27,197 bases of DNA, taken from assembly GCA_036001225.1 (NCBI GenBank), contig DASYUM010000189.1, forward strand, positions 1-27,197. Reading direction: 5' to 3'. Shown piece after piece: positions 1 to 7,960 of this stretch. The stretch's first letter is position 1. Each line of letters starts with the position of its first letter. Made by a program: the position numbers and the translations under genes. This stretch comes from DASYUM01 sp036001225 (GTDB taxonomy: Bacteria; Methylomirabilota; Methylomirabilia; Rokubacteriales; DASRDR01). The notes beneath the pieces are model-generated. The model did no database searches. It was not told the DNA's origin and saw only the letters and a program-made list of their open reading frames with translations.

Positions 1-155
1 GGGGCCCCAGCCCCGCGACGTCCGGTGGCGCGCGTATGCGGCATACGCCTCGGCGCGCACTTTGGGGTGGCGCGCCCCGGACGGCGGGGCCCCAGCCCCG
101 CGACGTCCGGTGGCGCGCATTCCTGCGTCCTTGATCTGCTCGGTTCTCCGCCCGG
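1..155 (-). repeat. Dispersed palindromic element, copy A (cut by window start)
   Basis: This copy is in the opposite orientation to the other three. Read on the minus strand it has the end sequence CCGAGCAGATCAAGGACGCA (rc of about 127-146), a GC hairpin at 70-118, the central palindrome CGTATGC-C-GCATACG (33-47), then half of a second GC hairpin truncated by the window edge (1-25). The hairpin arms are CCGGACG plus GCGGGGC facing GCCCCGC plus CGTCCGG, flanked by GCGCGCC on both sides. The outer end lies about 5 bases beyond the stop codon of the Rieske gene. It shares the hairpin module only with copy C, while the end sequence and central palindrome are shared with all copies. Confidence 0.85.
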
Positions 156-159
156 AGCC

Positions 160-849
160 CTAACAGGGCAGGATCGCGCGCGAGTAACGCGCCAGCTCCC
201 ACACCGTCGTCGTCCCCGCCACCTCGCGCCGGCTACTGCGGGGGAAGCCCCGGAAGAACTCCGCGAAGACCGGCCGGCCGGCCACGCCGATCGCGGTCAC
301 CCCGTCCGTCCCCTCGTCCCACTCGAGCAGCACCGCCGCCAGCGGCAGCTCGGCCGGCGGCTGGAGGGGCACCGCGCCCTGCCGGGGATCGAACGCGCTG
401 CCGTGGACGCAGCAGGTGATGATGCCGCCCCGCTGCGCCACCGTCGCCGGCTGGTCGGGGGCGAAGTAGTGGATCATCGCGCTTTCCCGCGTCGGATGGG
501 TGTAGGTGTGGGGGCAGATCGCGGAGAAGGCGACCAGCGAGCGGCGCGGGCCGACGCCGCCCGGCCAGCCGTATCGCTCGCCGCTGCGGAGCGGGACGTC
601 GGCGCCGGCCACCGGCTCCCCCAGGTCGAGCAGGAAGCACGGCGTCCCCTCGAACGGGTAGCCGAACACGTAGTCCGTGTGGGACGCGAGCCGGGAGGCC
701 CGCACCGGGGCGTTGCCCTCCCACACCAGTCGAGCGCGAGGGCCGCGCTCGCCCTGGCCGGCGGCGACGGGGGCCGCGGCTCGCCCCGGCCCCCGGAGCG
801 CCGCCAGTGCCGCCAGCGCGCTACAGCCGAGGAACGCCCGTCGCTTCAC
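160..849 (-). CDS. Tat-exported Rieske [2Fe-2S] protein
   Basis: A 229-residue protein with a GTG start. The N-terminus has a twin-arginine motif (KRRAFLG) followed by an alanine/leucine-rich stretch, so it is probably exported folded to the periplasm. The Rieske ligands are visible as Cys112-Pro-His114 and Cys146/147-x-His149 in ITCCVHGSAFDP. The first motif is CPHTYTHP rather than the usual CTHLGC, so the disulfide-forming cysteines of bc1-type Rieske proteins are not in their standard place. It starts 13 bases after the sulfide dehydrogenase flavoprotein gene and ends the operon, with repeat copy A directly behind. From context it is probably an electron carrier for the flavoprotein or for the sulfur module; the exact partner is inferred. 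It could instead be the small subunit of an unseen oxidase. Confidence 0.85.
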   Translation of the reverse strand: MKRRAFLGCSALAALAALRGPGRAAAPVAAGQGERGPRARLVWEGNAPVRASRLASHTDYVFGYPFEGTPCFLLDLGEPVAGADVPLRSGERYGWPGGVGPRRSLVAFSAICPHTYTHPTRESAMIHYFAPDQPATVAQRGGIITCCVHGSAFDPRQGAVPLQPPAELPLAAVLLEWDEGTDGVTAIGVAGRPVFAEFFRGFPRSSRREVAGTTTVWELARYSRAILPC

Positions 850-862
850 GGTGCCCCGACGG

Positions 863-2140
863 TCAGCTCTGGAACATTTCCCGCCACAGCCCCTGCTCCC
901 AGGCCTTCCGGAGCTGGGCGAACGTCGGCTTGGGCGCGTTGTCCACCGTGATCTTGGTGTTCACCTGGACCTTGCCGTCCTTGGTCTCGTAGCTCCAATC
1001 GGCGCGGGTGAGGAACGCCTTGTCGCTCTCGGTGTAGGGATAGCAGATGTTGTGGGGCGGCGCCGGATCGGGGACGGACGCCCCCAGAGCCTTCGCGATG
1101 TACGTCCCCACGATCTTCCCGCTCACCGACGCGGTATAGGCGCTCTTGGCGAACGGCGTCTGGGCCGCGTCCCCGACGGCGTAGACGTTGGGGTTCTTCG
1201 TCGAGCGGAAGGTGACCACGTCCACCTCGGCGAACACCGGCCCCAGGCCAGCCTCCTTGATGAAGCCGGCCGCCCGGTTGGGTGGGATGATGCTCAGGAA
1301 GGCGAAGGGCAGGTCCCCGGCATCCGTCCTCACCACCTTCTTCTCGCCGTCGATGCCGGTGATCTTCGTCTGGGGGCGGTACTCCAGCACGTCGCGCCGG
1401 GCCGCCATGGCGTCGAGGAACGCCTGCTTGTTGGGAGGCGGGATGGGATCGGGCTTGGCGTCGAGCAGGACGACCTTGGCGCTCAGGTTCTTCTTCTTGA
1501 TGTGCTCCGCCCACAGGAGCGCATACTCGTACGGCCCGGGCGGACACTTGTAGGGGACGGCCGGCGAGTTCAGGACCACGGTCCCGCCCTGGAAGGCGTC
1601 GATCTTGTGCCGGGTGTCGATGATCGGGGTTCCCTTGTCGTAGATGCTCGCGTTTACATGGTAGGCCTCGGCCAGCCCGGGGATCTCCTCGTACGCCAGC
1701 CGGATCCCCGTCGCCACCAGCAGCTGGTCATAGTCGACCGCCCCCTGCGCGGTCACCACGCGCTTGGCGTCCGGCTCCACCGCGACGACCTCGGTCCGGA
1801 TCACCCGGATGCCCTTGGCGATCAGCGGCGAATAGCCGAAGGTGATGGTGTCGAGCGAGTTGAACCCGAAGACGTATTCGAGCGTCGCCGGGCAGGAGAT
1901 GAAGAAGGGCGCCCGCTCCAGGATCACCACCTCGGCGTCCGGCACCAGCCGTTTCACGGTCAGCGCCGCGAAGTTGCCCCCGAAGCCGGCCCCGATCACA
2001 ACCAGCCGCTTGCCGCCCGACTTCGGCAGCACCTGCGCCAGGCCCCGCCCTGGCCGCCCCAGGGCCACGCCGCCGAGGGTGACGGCGGCCGTGCCCGCCA
2101 CGCCCAGGCCTCTCAGGAAGTCGCGCCGATGGACCGTCAT
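863..2140 (-). CDS. fccB: Flavocytochrome c sulfide dehydrogenase flavoprotein subunit (FccB/SoxF-like)
   Basis: A 425-residue FAD protein of the pyridine nucleotide-disulfide reductase superfamily. A Tat signal (HRRDFLRGLG, residues 4-13) precedes the dinucleotide-binding GAGFGG at 50-55. Three cysteines match the family pattern: Cys83 in FISCPAT (the position of the covalent FAD cysteine), Cys199 in KCPPGPYE and Cys366 in NICYPYTE (the redox-active pair). In the family, sulfide is oxidised to sulfur and electrons pass to a cytochrome c subunit. Here no cytochrome subunit gene is adjacent; upstream (18 bases) is a fused SoxYZ and downstream (13 bases) a Rieske protein. This could therefore be a SoxF-type enzyme acting on SoxYZ-bound sulfur. 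The enzyme class is secure, but the substrate is inferred. Confidence 0.88.
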   Translation of the reverse strand: MTVHRRDFLRGLGVAGTAAVTLGGVALGRPGRGLAQVLPKSGGKRLVVIGAGFGGNFAALTVKRLVPDAEVVILERAPFFISCPATLEYVFGFNSLDTITFGYSPLIAKGIRVIRTEVVAVEPDAKRVVTAQGAVDYDQLLVATGIRLAYEEIPGLAEAYHVNASIYDKGTPIIDTRHKIDAFQGGTVVLNSPAVPYKCPPGPYEYALLWAEHIKKKNLSAKVVLLDAKPDPIPPPNKQAFLDAMAARRDVLEYRPQTKITGIDGEKKVVRTDAGDLPFAFLSIIPPNRAAGFIKEAGLGPVFAEVDVVTFRSTKNPNVYAVGDAAQTPFAKSAYTASVSGKIVGTYIAKALGASVPDPAPPHNICYPYTESDKAFLTRADWSYETKDGKVQVNTKITVDNAPKPTFAQLRKAWEQGLWREMFQS

Positions 2141-2158
2141 GGTGGCCTCCCTTCTTGC

Positions 2159-2941
2159 TCAGGTGATCTGCTGGCTCGCCTCCCAGCGCTCGCCCCGATT
2201 GTTGACGAAGACAATCCGCAGGGCCTTGCCGGGGTCGGCCTTGACGAAGAACCGCAGCTTCGGATCCGGGCTGACCGCCGGGGTCAGGCGGAACTCGCTC
2301 ACTCGCTGGTCACCGAGGAACACCGTGAGGCGCTCGACGAAATAGGGCGGTCGCTCCTGGACGAACTTGCCCTGCCGCTCGACGAGCCCGGTGTGCGAGG
2401 TGTGCTTGAGGGTGGCCCACACGGGGATGACCTGGCCAGGCCGCACCCGCCCGTCGGTCCGGACCGAGGGCGCGCCCCCGCCCTCGCGGGTCGCCGCCCC
2501 CGCGGGAATCGCGCAGCCGCCGGGCGCCACCCTCACCGATTGCCGCGCCTCGAACCGCCCATGTCGCGAGCACTCGGCGACGATCGCCATCTCACCCCCC
2601 TGACCGGAGCGCATTTGGTAGGCGACCGACGCCCGCCCGCTCTCCGGCGTGAAGAGAAACACCCCCTTCTGCGGAACCGGGTCCGTGGCCAGGACCACCT
2701 CGAGGCTCTTGATGTAGTGGTCGGGGTCCATCGGGTGCTCGACGGAGATGGTGAGCGGCACCGCGGCCGGGTCGTCGGCCAGGATGGGGACGTCCACCTG
2801 GATCCGGTGGGCGGCGTCCGCCGGCGCCGGCCGGCCGGGGCCCTGGCCGGCTGCCGTGCCCGGACGGAGGACTCCGCCGCCGACGAGCAGCAGCAGGGCC
2901 CGCAGGACGCTGCGCCGCCCGAGCTTCACGTCAAGCTTCAT
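2159..2941 (-). CDS. soxYZ: Fused SoxY-SoxZ sulfur carrier
   Basis: A 260-residue exported protein. The N-terminus has arginines at 9-10 followed by a hydrophobic stretch (a Tat- or Sec-type signal). Residues about 45-145 form a SoxY-like domain ending in VRVAPGGC, with Cys143 in the position of the SoxY swinging-arm cysteine. After a glycine/alanine-rich linker, residues about 160-260 form a SoxZ-like immunoglobulin-fold domain (RVRPGQVIPVWATLKHTSHT). In classic Sox systems SoxY and SoxZ are separate and the GGCGG arm is the SoxY C-terminus; here the arm is internal. Fused SoxYZ-like carriers are known next to quinoprotein dehydrogenases, but here the neighbour is a sulfide dehydrogenase flavoprotein. 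The start overlaps the end of moeA by 11 bases, implying coupled translation. No soxA, soxX, soxB or soxC is in the window. Confidence 0.87.
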   Translation of the reverse strand: MKLDVKLGRRSVLRALLLLVGGGVLRPGTAAGQGPGRPAPADAAHRIQVDVPILADDPAAVPLTISVEHPMDPDHYIKSLEVVLATDPVPQKGVFLFTPESGRASVAYQMRSGQGGEMAIVAECSRHGRFEARQSVRVAPGGCAIPAGAATREGGGAPSVRTDGRVRPGQVIPVWATLKHTSHTGLVERQGKFVQERPPYFVERLTVFLGDQRVSEFRLTPAVSPDPKLRFFVKADPGKALRIVFVNNRGERWEASQQIT

Positions 2942-4163
2942 CGAGGCTTAGCCCAGCACCACTCCCAAGGAGGATGACCTCGACCAGCTGGCCAGGCTCG
3001 ACCCGGGTGTCTGGCGCGACGACGGCCAGTCCGTCGGCCAGAAGCATCGAGCGAAGGATGCCCGAGCCCTGGCCACCGGTCGGCCGGGCGGTGAGCACCT
3101 CTCCCTCACGGCCGAGACGGACCCGCAGGTACCCGCGCCGGGGACCGGGATTGTCGAGCGGCTCGAGGAGACGGGCCCGCGCCCGCGACCGGAAGAGGTC
3201 GGCATGGCCCCCCATCCGGCGAAGCGCCGGTCGCACGAACAGCTCGAAGGTCACCATCGAGGAGACCGGATTGCCTGGCAGGCCGAAGAACGGCCGACCG
3301 GCGAGTCGACCGAAGGTGAGGGGCTTTCCCGGGCGCATCGAGACCTTCCAGAAGTCCAGCTCGGCGCCGAGCTTCTCCATGACTTCGCGGACCAGGTCCC
3401 GGTCACCCACCGATACCCCGGCCGAGGAGACCAGGACGTCGGCCGTGAGCCCCGCTCGGAAACGTTCCTCGAGCTCCTCCCGGCTGTCGCGCGCGATGCC
3501 CAGGTTGACCGGCAGGCCGCCGGCCTCGCGGACCTGCGCGGAGAGCGTGTAGCTGTTGGAGTTCGAGATCTGGCCGGGGCCCGGCATCGCCTCGAAATCG
3601 ACCAGCTCGTCGCCGGTCGAAAGGACAGCGACCCGCGGCCGCTGGTAGACACGCACGAGGGGGCGGCCGAGCGCAGCCAGGACGCCGAGCGCGGCCGGAC
3701 CCAGCATCGCTCCCGGGGCCAGGACGGTCTCCCCGGCTCGAATGTCTTCCCCCCGTGGTCGGACGAACTCGCTACGCCTCACCGGCCGGGGGACCAGGAG
3801 CGTACTCCCCTCGCGTCGGACGTCCTCCTGGGGGACGACGGCGTCGGCGCCGGCCGGCAACGGCGCACCGGTCAGGATGCGGTAGACCTCGCCGGCCGCC
3901 ACCGGATGCCCGGCCACCGCGCCGGCCGCGACCTCCCCGACCAGGCGCAGGCGCGCCGGCCGTTCGGGTCCGGCCTCCGCCGTGTCGGCGGCCCGAAGCG
4001 CGTAGCCATCCATCGCGGAGTTCTCCCACGGGGGGAGGTCACGCCCCGCGACGACGGGCTCCGCCAAGATCCGACCGAGGCCGGCGGTCAGCTCGACGGT
4101 TTCCGCGCCGAGGACGGGAATCGCCGCCAGGATGCGGGCCAGCGCGTCTTCGACGGAGAGCAT
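2931..4163 (-). CDS. moeA: Molybdopterin molybdenumtransferase MoeA
   Basis: A 410-residue protein that inserts molybdate into adenylylated molybdopterin, the last step of molybdenum cofactor synthesis in the cytoplasm. Family motifs are clear: ENSAMDGYALR near the N-terminus, LTGAPLPAGADAVVPQED, VAVLSTGDEL in the MogA-like domain, RPGKPLTFG and FGLPGNPVS. The chosen ATG gives the normal N-terminus MLSVEDALARIL; the open frame extends far upstream through actF in another frame, and that part is not coding. It sits 92 bases after actF and overlaps soxYZ, so it links the complex III operon to the sulfur genes. The Mo enzyme it serves is not evident nearby, but formate dehydrogenase accessory genes lie at the other end of the window. 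Confidence 0.95.
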   Translation of the reverse strand: MLSVEDALARILAAIPVLGAETVELTAGLGRILAEPVVAGRDLPPWENSAMDGYALRAADTAEAGPERPARLRLVGEVAAGAVAGHPVAAGEVYRILTGAPLPAGADAVVPQEDVRREGSTLLVPRPVRRSEFVRPRGEDIRAGETVLAPGAMLGPAALGVLAALGRPLVRVYQRPRVAVLSTGDELVDFEAMPGPGQISNSNSYTLSAQVREAGGLPVNLGIARDSREELEERFRAGLTADVLVSSAGVSVGDRDLVREVMEKLGAELDFWKVSMRPGKPLTFGRLAGRPFFGLPGNPVSSMVTFELFVRPALRRMGGHADLFRSRARARLLEPLDNPGPRRGYLRVRLGREGEVLTARPTGGQGSGILRSMLLADGLAVVAPDTRVEPGQLVEVILLGSGAGLSLDEA

Positions 4164-4206
4164 GGCTCGGCCCAGTCTACCGTTCCGCCGGAAGCCGGGC
4201 AACCGA

Positions 4207-4223
4207 CCCCCGGCCGGCGGGGG
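4207..4223. other. Short GC hairpin between actF and moeA
   Basis: Arms CCCCCG (4207-4212) and CGGGGG (4218-4223) flank a 5-base loop in the 92-base gap. No T-run follows on the minus strand, so it is not a clear intrinsic terminator; it may slow RNA decay or transcription. In DNA this GC-rich such a short hairpin can arise by chance. Confidence 0.3.
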
Positions 4224-4255
4224 CGGTATCCTCCGGCCGGCCTGGCCGCAGCGGT

Positions 4256-5410
4256 TCAGCCTTCGACCCGGGAGACCAGGCCGAAGCGAGGCACGAAGAC
4301 GAGATAGGACAGGATAAAGAGGGCGGCGAAGCCGGCCGTGACCAGGAGGGTGACCACGGTCGATGCGACCCCGATGGTCGGGCCCAGCGACGGGAAGACG
4401 AGAACGATGCGCTCGAGGAAAATGGCGAGGAGGCTCAGGCAGCAGATGCCGACCAGGACCCGGTGACTCTGGGGGGGCCGGCCGGTCAGCCGGACCAGCA
4501 GATACGAGAACGGGATCAGCCAGCCGATGAAGAACGCGGTCCACACCAGCACCCGATACGGGTCGGCGAAGAAGCGCGCGATCACGTAGCGCGTCTCGAT
4601 CGGCACGTTGCCGTACCAGATGACGAGGTACTGCGACCAGAAGAAGTACATCCACAGGATCGACGTGGCGAAGACCAGCTTGGCAAGGTCCTGAACCTCG
4701 GTCGGCGGCATCACCCAGGTCGGCCGTCCCACGCTCTTGACGCCGACCAGGACCACCAGAAAGGCAAAGCCCGAGTACAGGCTGGTGACCAGGACATACC
4801 CACCGAGCAGTCCGCTGAACCAGGTGGGGTCCAGCGTCATCACCAGATCGAACCCCAGCAGCGACACCACCGACGCGTACAGCAGGAGCTGGATGACGGC
4901 CAGCCGGACCCGCCGGGCGCGGTCGGGCTCCTCGGCGGCGCCGGCCGGAGAGGCGTGGACGGCCTGGGCGAACCGGATGCTCACCCAGTAGAGGGCGGCG
5001 ACCCCGACCACGATCCGGAGGACGAAGAAGGGCGGGTTGAGCCAGATCGCTTTCTTGGGGATCGGATGGGTGACCCACGGGTAGAGGACGGCCATGCCGG
5101 CCAGCAGGACGAGGAAGAGCAAGAAGGAGACCGGCATGAAGGCGACGGTGGTGGTGGCGAGCCGGCGGAGGCGGACGCCCCACCGCCCCTCGGTCACCTC
5201 GATCATGCTGGCCACGGCGGGGCCGGTGACGGACAGCCCCGACCAGAAGAGCAGGTTGACCAGGAACGCCCCCCACGTCCGGCGCCCGGCGCCGGCGGCC
5301 ACCCCGACCAGAAAGGCGAGGGCGCCCAGCCCCACCAACCCGGCCAGGGCAAGGACCGCGTTCCGTGGGAGCCGCGGGGTTTCCGCGCTGAGGGCCGGCG
5401 GCTGGCTCAC
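4256..5410 (-). CDS. actF: Alternative complex III subunit ActF (quinone-binding membrane subunit)
   Basis: A 384-residue polytopic membrane protein with a GTG start and about ten hydrophobic segments. It resembles the NrfD/PsrC-like ActF subunit (quinol:cytochrome c oxidoreductase quinone-binding subunit 2). Recognisable features are TLDPTWFSGLLGGYVL, a tryptophan/tyrosine-rich segment WMYFFWSQYLVIWYGN and the charged loop between helices. In the family it packs against ActC in the membrane and helps hold the complex together. It is separated from actE by 168 bases holding repeat copy B, whereas the earlier genes of the operon overlap each other. Assignment rests on family resemblance plus the actBCDE context. 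Confidence 0.88.
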   Translation of the reverse strand: MSQPPALSAETPRLPRNAVLALAGLVGLGALAFLVGVAAGAGRRTWGAFLVNLLFWSGLSVTGPAVASMIEVTEGRWGVRLRRLATTTVAFMPVSFLLFLVLLAGMAVLYPWVTHPIPKKAIWLNPPFFVLRIVVGVAALYWVSIRFAQAVHASPAGAAEEPDRARRVRLAVIQLLLYASVVSLLGFDLVMTLDPTWFSGLLGGYVLVTSLYSGFAFLVVLVGVKSVGRPTWVMPPTEVQDLAKLVFATSILWMYFFWSQYLVIWYGNVPIETRYVIARFFADPYRVLVWTAFFIGWLIPFSYLLVRLTGRPPQSHRVLVGICCLSLLAIFLERIVLVFPSLGPTIGVASTVVTLLVTAGFAALFILSYLVFVPRFGLVSRVEG

Positions 5411-5454
5411 GGCTCTACCTGCTGCCGCGAATCATGACTGAGCAGACGGTGGCA

Positions 5455-5572
5455 CCGGGCCGAGGACCGAGCAGATCAAGGACGCAGGCCCGACGCGCGC
5501 TGAGGCGTATGCCGCATACGTTGAGGCGCGCGGAGGGCCGAGGACGCAGAGATGCGACGGTCATCGGCCCGG
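5455..5572 (+). repeat. Dispersed palindromic element, copy B (short form, between actE and actF)
   Basis: A 118-base element. The left end CCGGGCCGAGGACCG and the reverse complement of the right end, CCGGGCCGATGACCG, differ at one of 15 positions. Inside are CCGAGCAGATCAAGGACGCA, then the core palindrome CGTATGC-C-GCATACG (5506-5520), itself flanked by GCGCGC on both sides with a purine-rich TGAGG/TTGAG internal loop. The right end lies 6 bases past the actE stop codon. The hexamer GACGGT occurs just outside both ends (5445-5450 and 5574-5579), which might be a degenerate target duplication but is not flush with the ends. Confidence 0.88.
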
Positions 5573-5578
5573 GGACGG

Positions 5579-6079
5579 TCATTTCTGGGCGAGGGTGCGC
5601 AAATAGTTGACCAAGTCCCATCGCTCGCCGACCGAGAGCGCTTCGCCGTAGGCCGGCATGATGGCCCCGCCGTAGCCGATGTAGTAGGCGATGTGGCCGT
5701 CGCTCCGAGCCTGGATCTGGGGGCCGGCGAGGTCGGGCGGCGGGATGAAGCGCGGCGTCACCAGCCCATCGCCCTTTCCCGCCGGTCCGTGGCAGGGGGT
5801 GCAGTAGATGGTGAAGAGGGCCTTGCCGCGGGCCTCCGACTCCGGGCCGCGGGAAACCGGATTCTTGCGGGCGGCGTAGGTCTCGCGGGCGACGACCAGT
5901 TCCCCCCCGCTTCGGGGCACCGTACCCGCCGGGGTCGCGAATCTCAGCAGCTCCCCTTCGCCGGGGACCAGCTTCACATCGGTCTGCATGCTGGTCAGCC
6001 AGCGGTAGCCGACTAGGATCCCCATGAGCCCGCCCGCCCCGAAGACCGCCAGCAAGCAGAGCAGGAACACCCACTTCAC
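5579..6079 (-). CDS. actE: Alternative complex III cytochrome c subunit ActE
   Basis: A 166-residue monoheme cytochrome c with a GTG start overlapping the actD stop by 4 bases (GTGA). One N-terminal hydrophobic segment (residues 3-25) is a signal anchor. The heme motif is Cys93-Thr-Pro-Cys96-His97, followed by GPAGKGDG; Met141 in GGAIMPAYGE is the likely sixth ligand, and WDLVNYLRTL closes the typical cytochrome c fold. In the complex it is the periplasmic electron exit towards soluble carriers or an oxidase. Its stop codon is 6 bases from repeat copy B, which separates it from actF. Confidence 0.92.
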   Translation of the reverse strand: MKWVFLLCLLAVFGAGGLMGILVGYRWLTSMQTDVKLVPGEGELLRFATPAGTVPRSGGELVVARETYAARKNPVSRGPESEARGKALFTIYCTPCHGPAGKGDGLVTPRFIPPPDLAGPQIQARSDGHIAYYIGYGGAIMPAYGEALSVGERWDLVNYLRTLAQK

Positions 6080-6594
6080 GCCCGCACCTCCTCGGCGCCC
6101 GCCCGCCGGAGGATCTCTTCCGCGGTCCGGAGCTGGTCCGGCGGACAGAAGACCTCGACCCCGAACCGGTCGGCGGTGAACCGGGGATCATAGCGCGGCG
6201 AGCCGTGGAGGCGAGGCAGCCGGCCGAGCACGAACAGGGCGAGCAGCGTGCAGAGGCCACCGAGCAGGATGGTCAGCTCGAACGCGATCACGACGAAGGG
6301 GGGGATCGAGACGACGGGTTTGCCGCCCACCACCAGGTTCCACTTGAGCGAGGACCAGATCGTCAGGGCGAAGCCGCTGGCGGTCCCGGTCAGGGCGCCG
6401 ACCAGCGTGAACAGCCGCACCGGGCTCTTGGGCAGCCCGTGGCCGGTCAGCGCCTCCTCGACCTCGGGCAGCGGGAGCGGCGTGTAGGCCGTCACCCCCT
6501 TGAACCCGCGCGCCCGCAGCTCGCGGATCGCCTGGATGGTCGTGTCCACGTGGGCGAAGACGCCGAGCACGCCGGTCGGAGCCGCCTCAGCCAT
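6076..6594 (-). CDS. actD: Alternative complex III subunit ActD (DUF3341)
   Basis: A 172-residue protein of the DUF3341 family. Residues 1-55 resemble the cytoplasmic domain (GVLGVFAHVDTTIQAIRELR, where the family often begins with a Phe/His-rich strand). Two membrane helices follow (LFTLVGALTGTASGFALTIW and VIAFELTILLGGLCTLLALF), then a C-terminal soluble tail. In structures of the complex ActD is a two-helix peripheral membrane subunit without cofactors. The start overlaps actC by 8 bases and the end overlaps actE by 4. Confidence 0.93.
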   Translation of the reverse strand: MAEAAPTGVLGVFAHVDTTIQAIRELRARGFKGVTAYTPLPLPEVEEALTGHGLPKSPVRLFTLVGALTGTASGFALTIWSSLKWNLVVGGKPVVSIPPFVVIAFELTILLGGLCTLLALFVLGRLPRLHGSPRYDPRFTADRFGVEVFCPPDQLRTAEEILRRAGAEEVRA

Positions 6595-7960
6595 GCTGGG
6601 CGTGCCCCGCCCGCACCGGATGGGGGATGGTTTCCTTCACCTCCACGATGGAGACCGAGGGAAGTACCCGGATGAAGGCCAGGAACAGGATGAAGAACCA
6701 GGCGAAGCTCCCGACCAGGATCGCGACCTCGGTCACGCTCGGCAGATAGACGCCGAAGGCCCACGGATAGAACCCGTGGCCGAGGCCGGGGACGATGATG
6801 TTGAAACGCTCGAGCCACATCCCGACGAGGACGAGTAGCGAGACGACGTAGAGGGTGGGCACGTGGATGCGGGCCCGGCGCCAGAAGAAGACGAGCGGCA
6901 CCACGCTGTTGCAGAAGATCTGGAGCCACCACCAGGGCGCGTAGACGCCGACCCACTTGAAGAGGTAGGACGCCCGCTCCGCCGGCTCCCCGCTGTACCA
7001 GGAGACGAAGCCCTCGCAGGTGTAGAAGTAGGTGAGGACGAGGCTGGTCGTCAGGATCAGCCGGGCCATCATGTCGAGTTGCCGTTCGGTGATGTACGGG
7101 TAGAGGTTGAAGTAGTAGCGCATCGGCAGCAGGAGCACGAGGACCATGGCGAAGCCGGAGAAGATGGCGCCGTCCACGAAGAACGGCGCGAAGAGCGTCG
7201 AATGCCACCCCGGCAGCAGGGCCATGGCGAAGTCCCACGACACGACGCTGTGGACCGACAGCACTAAGGGCGTGGCGAGCGCGGCGAACAGGCCGTAGGC
7301 CCGGCGATAGTGGCGCCACTGGCGGTCGGTGCCCTGCCAGCCGACCGCGAGGACGGCGTAGACGCGCCGCCGCCAGCCCGTGGTCCCGTCACGCACGGCC
7401 GCGATGTCCGGGATCAGCCCCACGATGAAGAAGACGACGCTGATCGTCAGGTACGTCGAGATGGCGAAGACGTCCCACAGGAGCGGGGACCGGAAGGCCG
7501 GCCACAAGAAGCGCTCGCTGGGGTACGGGATGAGCCAGTAGGGCAGCCACATCCGCCCGATGTGGATCACCGGGAAGAGCCCGGCCGTCAAGACCGCGAA
7601 GACGGTCATCGCCTCCGCGCCTCGGTAGATCGACGTCCGCCACTTTGCCCGGAAGAGGTAGAGGATCGCCGAGATCAGGGTGCCGGCGTGCCCGATGCCG
7701 ATCCAGAACACGAAGTTGACGATGTAGGTCGCCCACTGCTGGGGCGCCCGGTGACCACCCATCCCGATGCCGTAATAGATCTGCTCGGTCCAGGCCAGGA
7801 TGCCGAGGGCGAGCAGCAGCGCGACCACCGACATCCAGGCGAAGTAGAGGTTGCCCGCGGTCCCCAGCGTGCGGATGACGTCCCGGTTGACGTCGGCGAA
7901 GGTGGGACCGGGCGCGCTCGGCCGGGGGCCGGGGGGCAGGTGTTCTTCGCCGAGGCTCAC
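6587..7960 (-). CDS. actC: Alternative complex III subunit ActC (NrfD-like quinol-binding subunit)
   Basis: A 457-residue NrfD/PsrC-family membrane protein with about ten helices. I chose the GTG at 7960 because it forms a GTGA overlap with the actB stop, and it gives the expected soluble N-terminus (FADVNRDVIRTLG) before the first helix; the open frame further upstream is antisense-like material inside actB. Typical features are GIGHAGTLISAILYLFRAKWR, FPVIHIGRMWLPYW and WYSGEPAERA. In known structures ActC binds the quinol near the periplasmic face, close to the 3Fe-4S cluster of ActB. Confidence 0.93.
   Translation of the reverse strand: MSLGEEHLPPGPRPSAPGPTFADVNRDVIRTLGTAGNLYFAWMSVVALLLALGILAWTEQIYYGIGMGGHRAPQQWATYIVNFVFWIGIGHAGTLISAILYLFRAKWRTSIYRGAEAMTVFAVLTAGLFPVIHIGRMWLPYWLIPYPSERFLWPAFRSPLLWDVFAISTYLTISVVFFIVGLIPDIAAVRDGTTGWRRRVYAVLAVGWQGTDRQWRHYRRAYGLFAALATPLVLSVHSVVSWDFAMALLPGWHSTLFAPFFVDGAIFSGFAMVLVLLLPMRYYFNLYPYITERQLDMMARLILTTSLVLTYFYTCEGFVSWYSGEPAERASYLFKWVGVYAPWWWLQIFCNSVVPLVFFWRRARIHVPTLYVVSLLVLVGMWLERFNIIVPGLGHGFYPWAFGVYLPSVTEVAILVGSFAWFFILFLAFIRVLPSVSIVEVKETIPHPVRAGHAQHG

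Noticed and set aside
1..155. Repeats at the window start as part of a CRISPR array
   Set aside because: Units are palindromic, unevenly spaced and nested, with no regular spacers and no cas genes.
25..951. A plus-strand frame starting in repeat copy A
   Set aside because: It runs antisense through the Rieske gene and starts in palindromic repeat sequence, so it is not a gene.
677..2977. Long plus-strand frames opposite fccB, soxYZ and others, such as 677-2977 and 7963-9504
   Set aside because: All are antisense to recognised genes, lack family motifs and are rich in Arg, Pro, Gly and His, as expected for opposite-strand frames at this GC content.
4164..5276. A minus-strand open frame of 781 codons running through actF into moeA
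   Set aside because: Only its last 410 codons are MoeA. The upstream part overlaps actF in another frame, is arginine/proline/glycine-rich and resembles no family; it is a by-product of high GC.
5445..5579. GACGGT on both sides of repeat copy B as a target-site duplication
   Set aside because: The copies lie 4 bases and 1 base from the ends rather than flush, and no equivalent was found at other copies. Probably chance.
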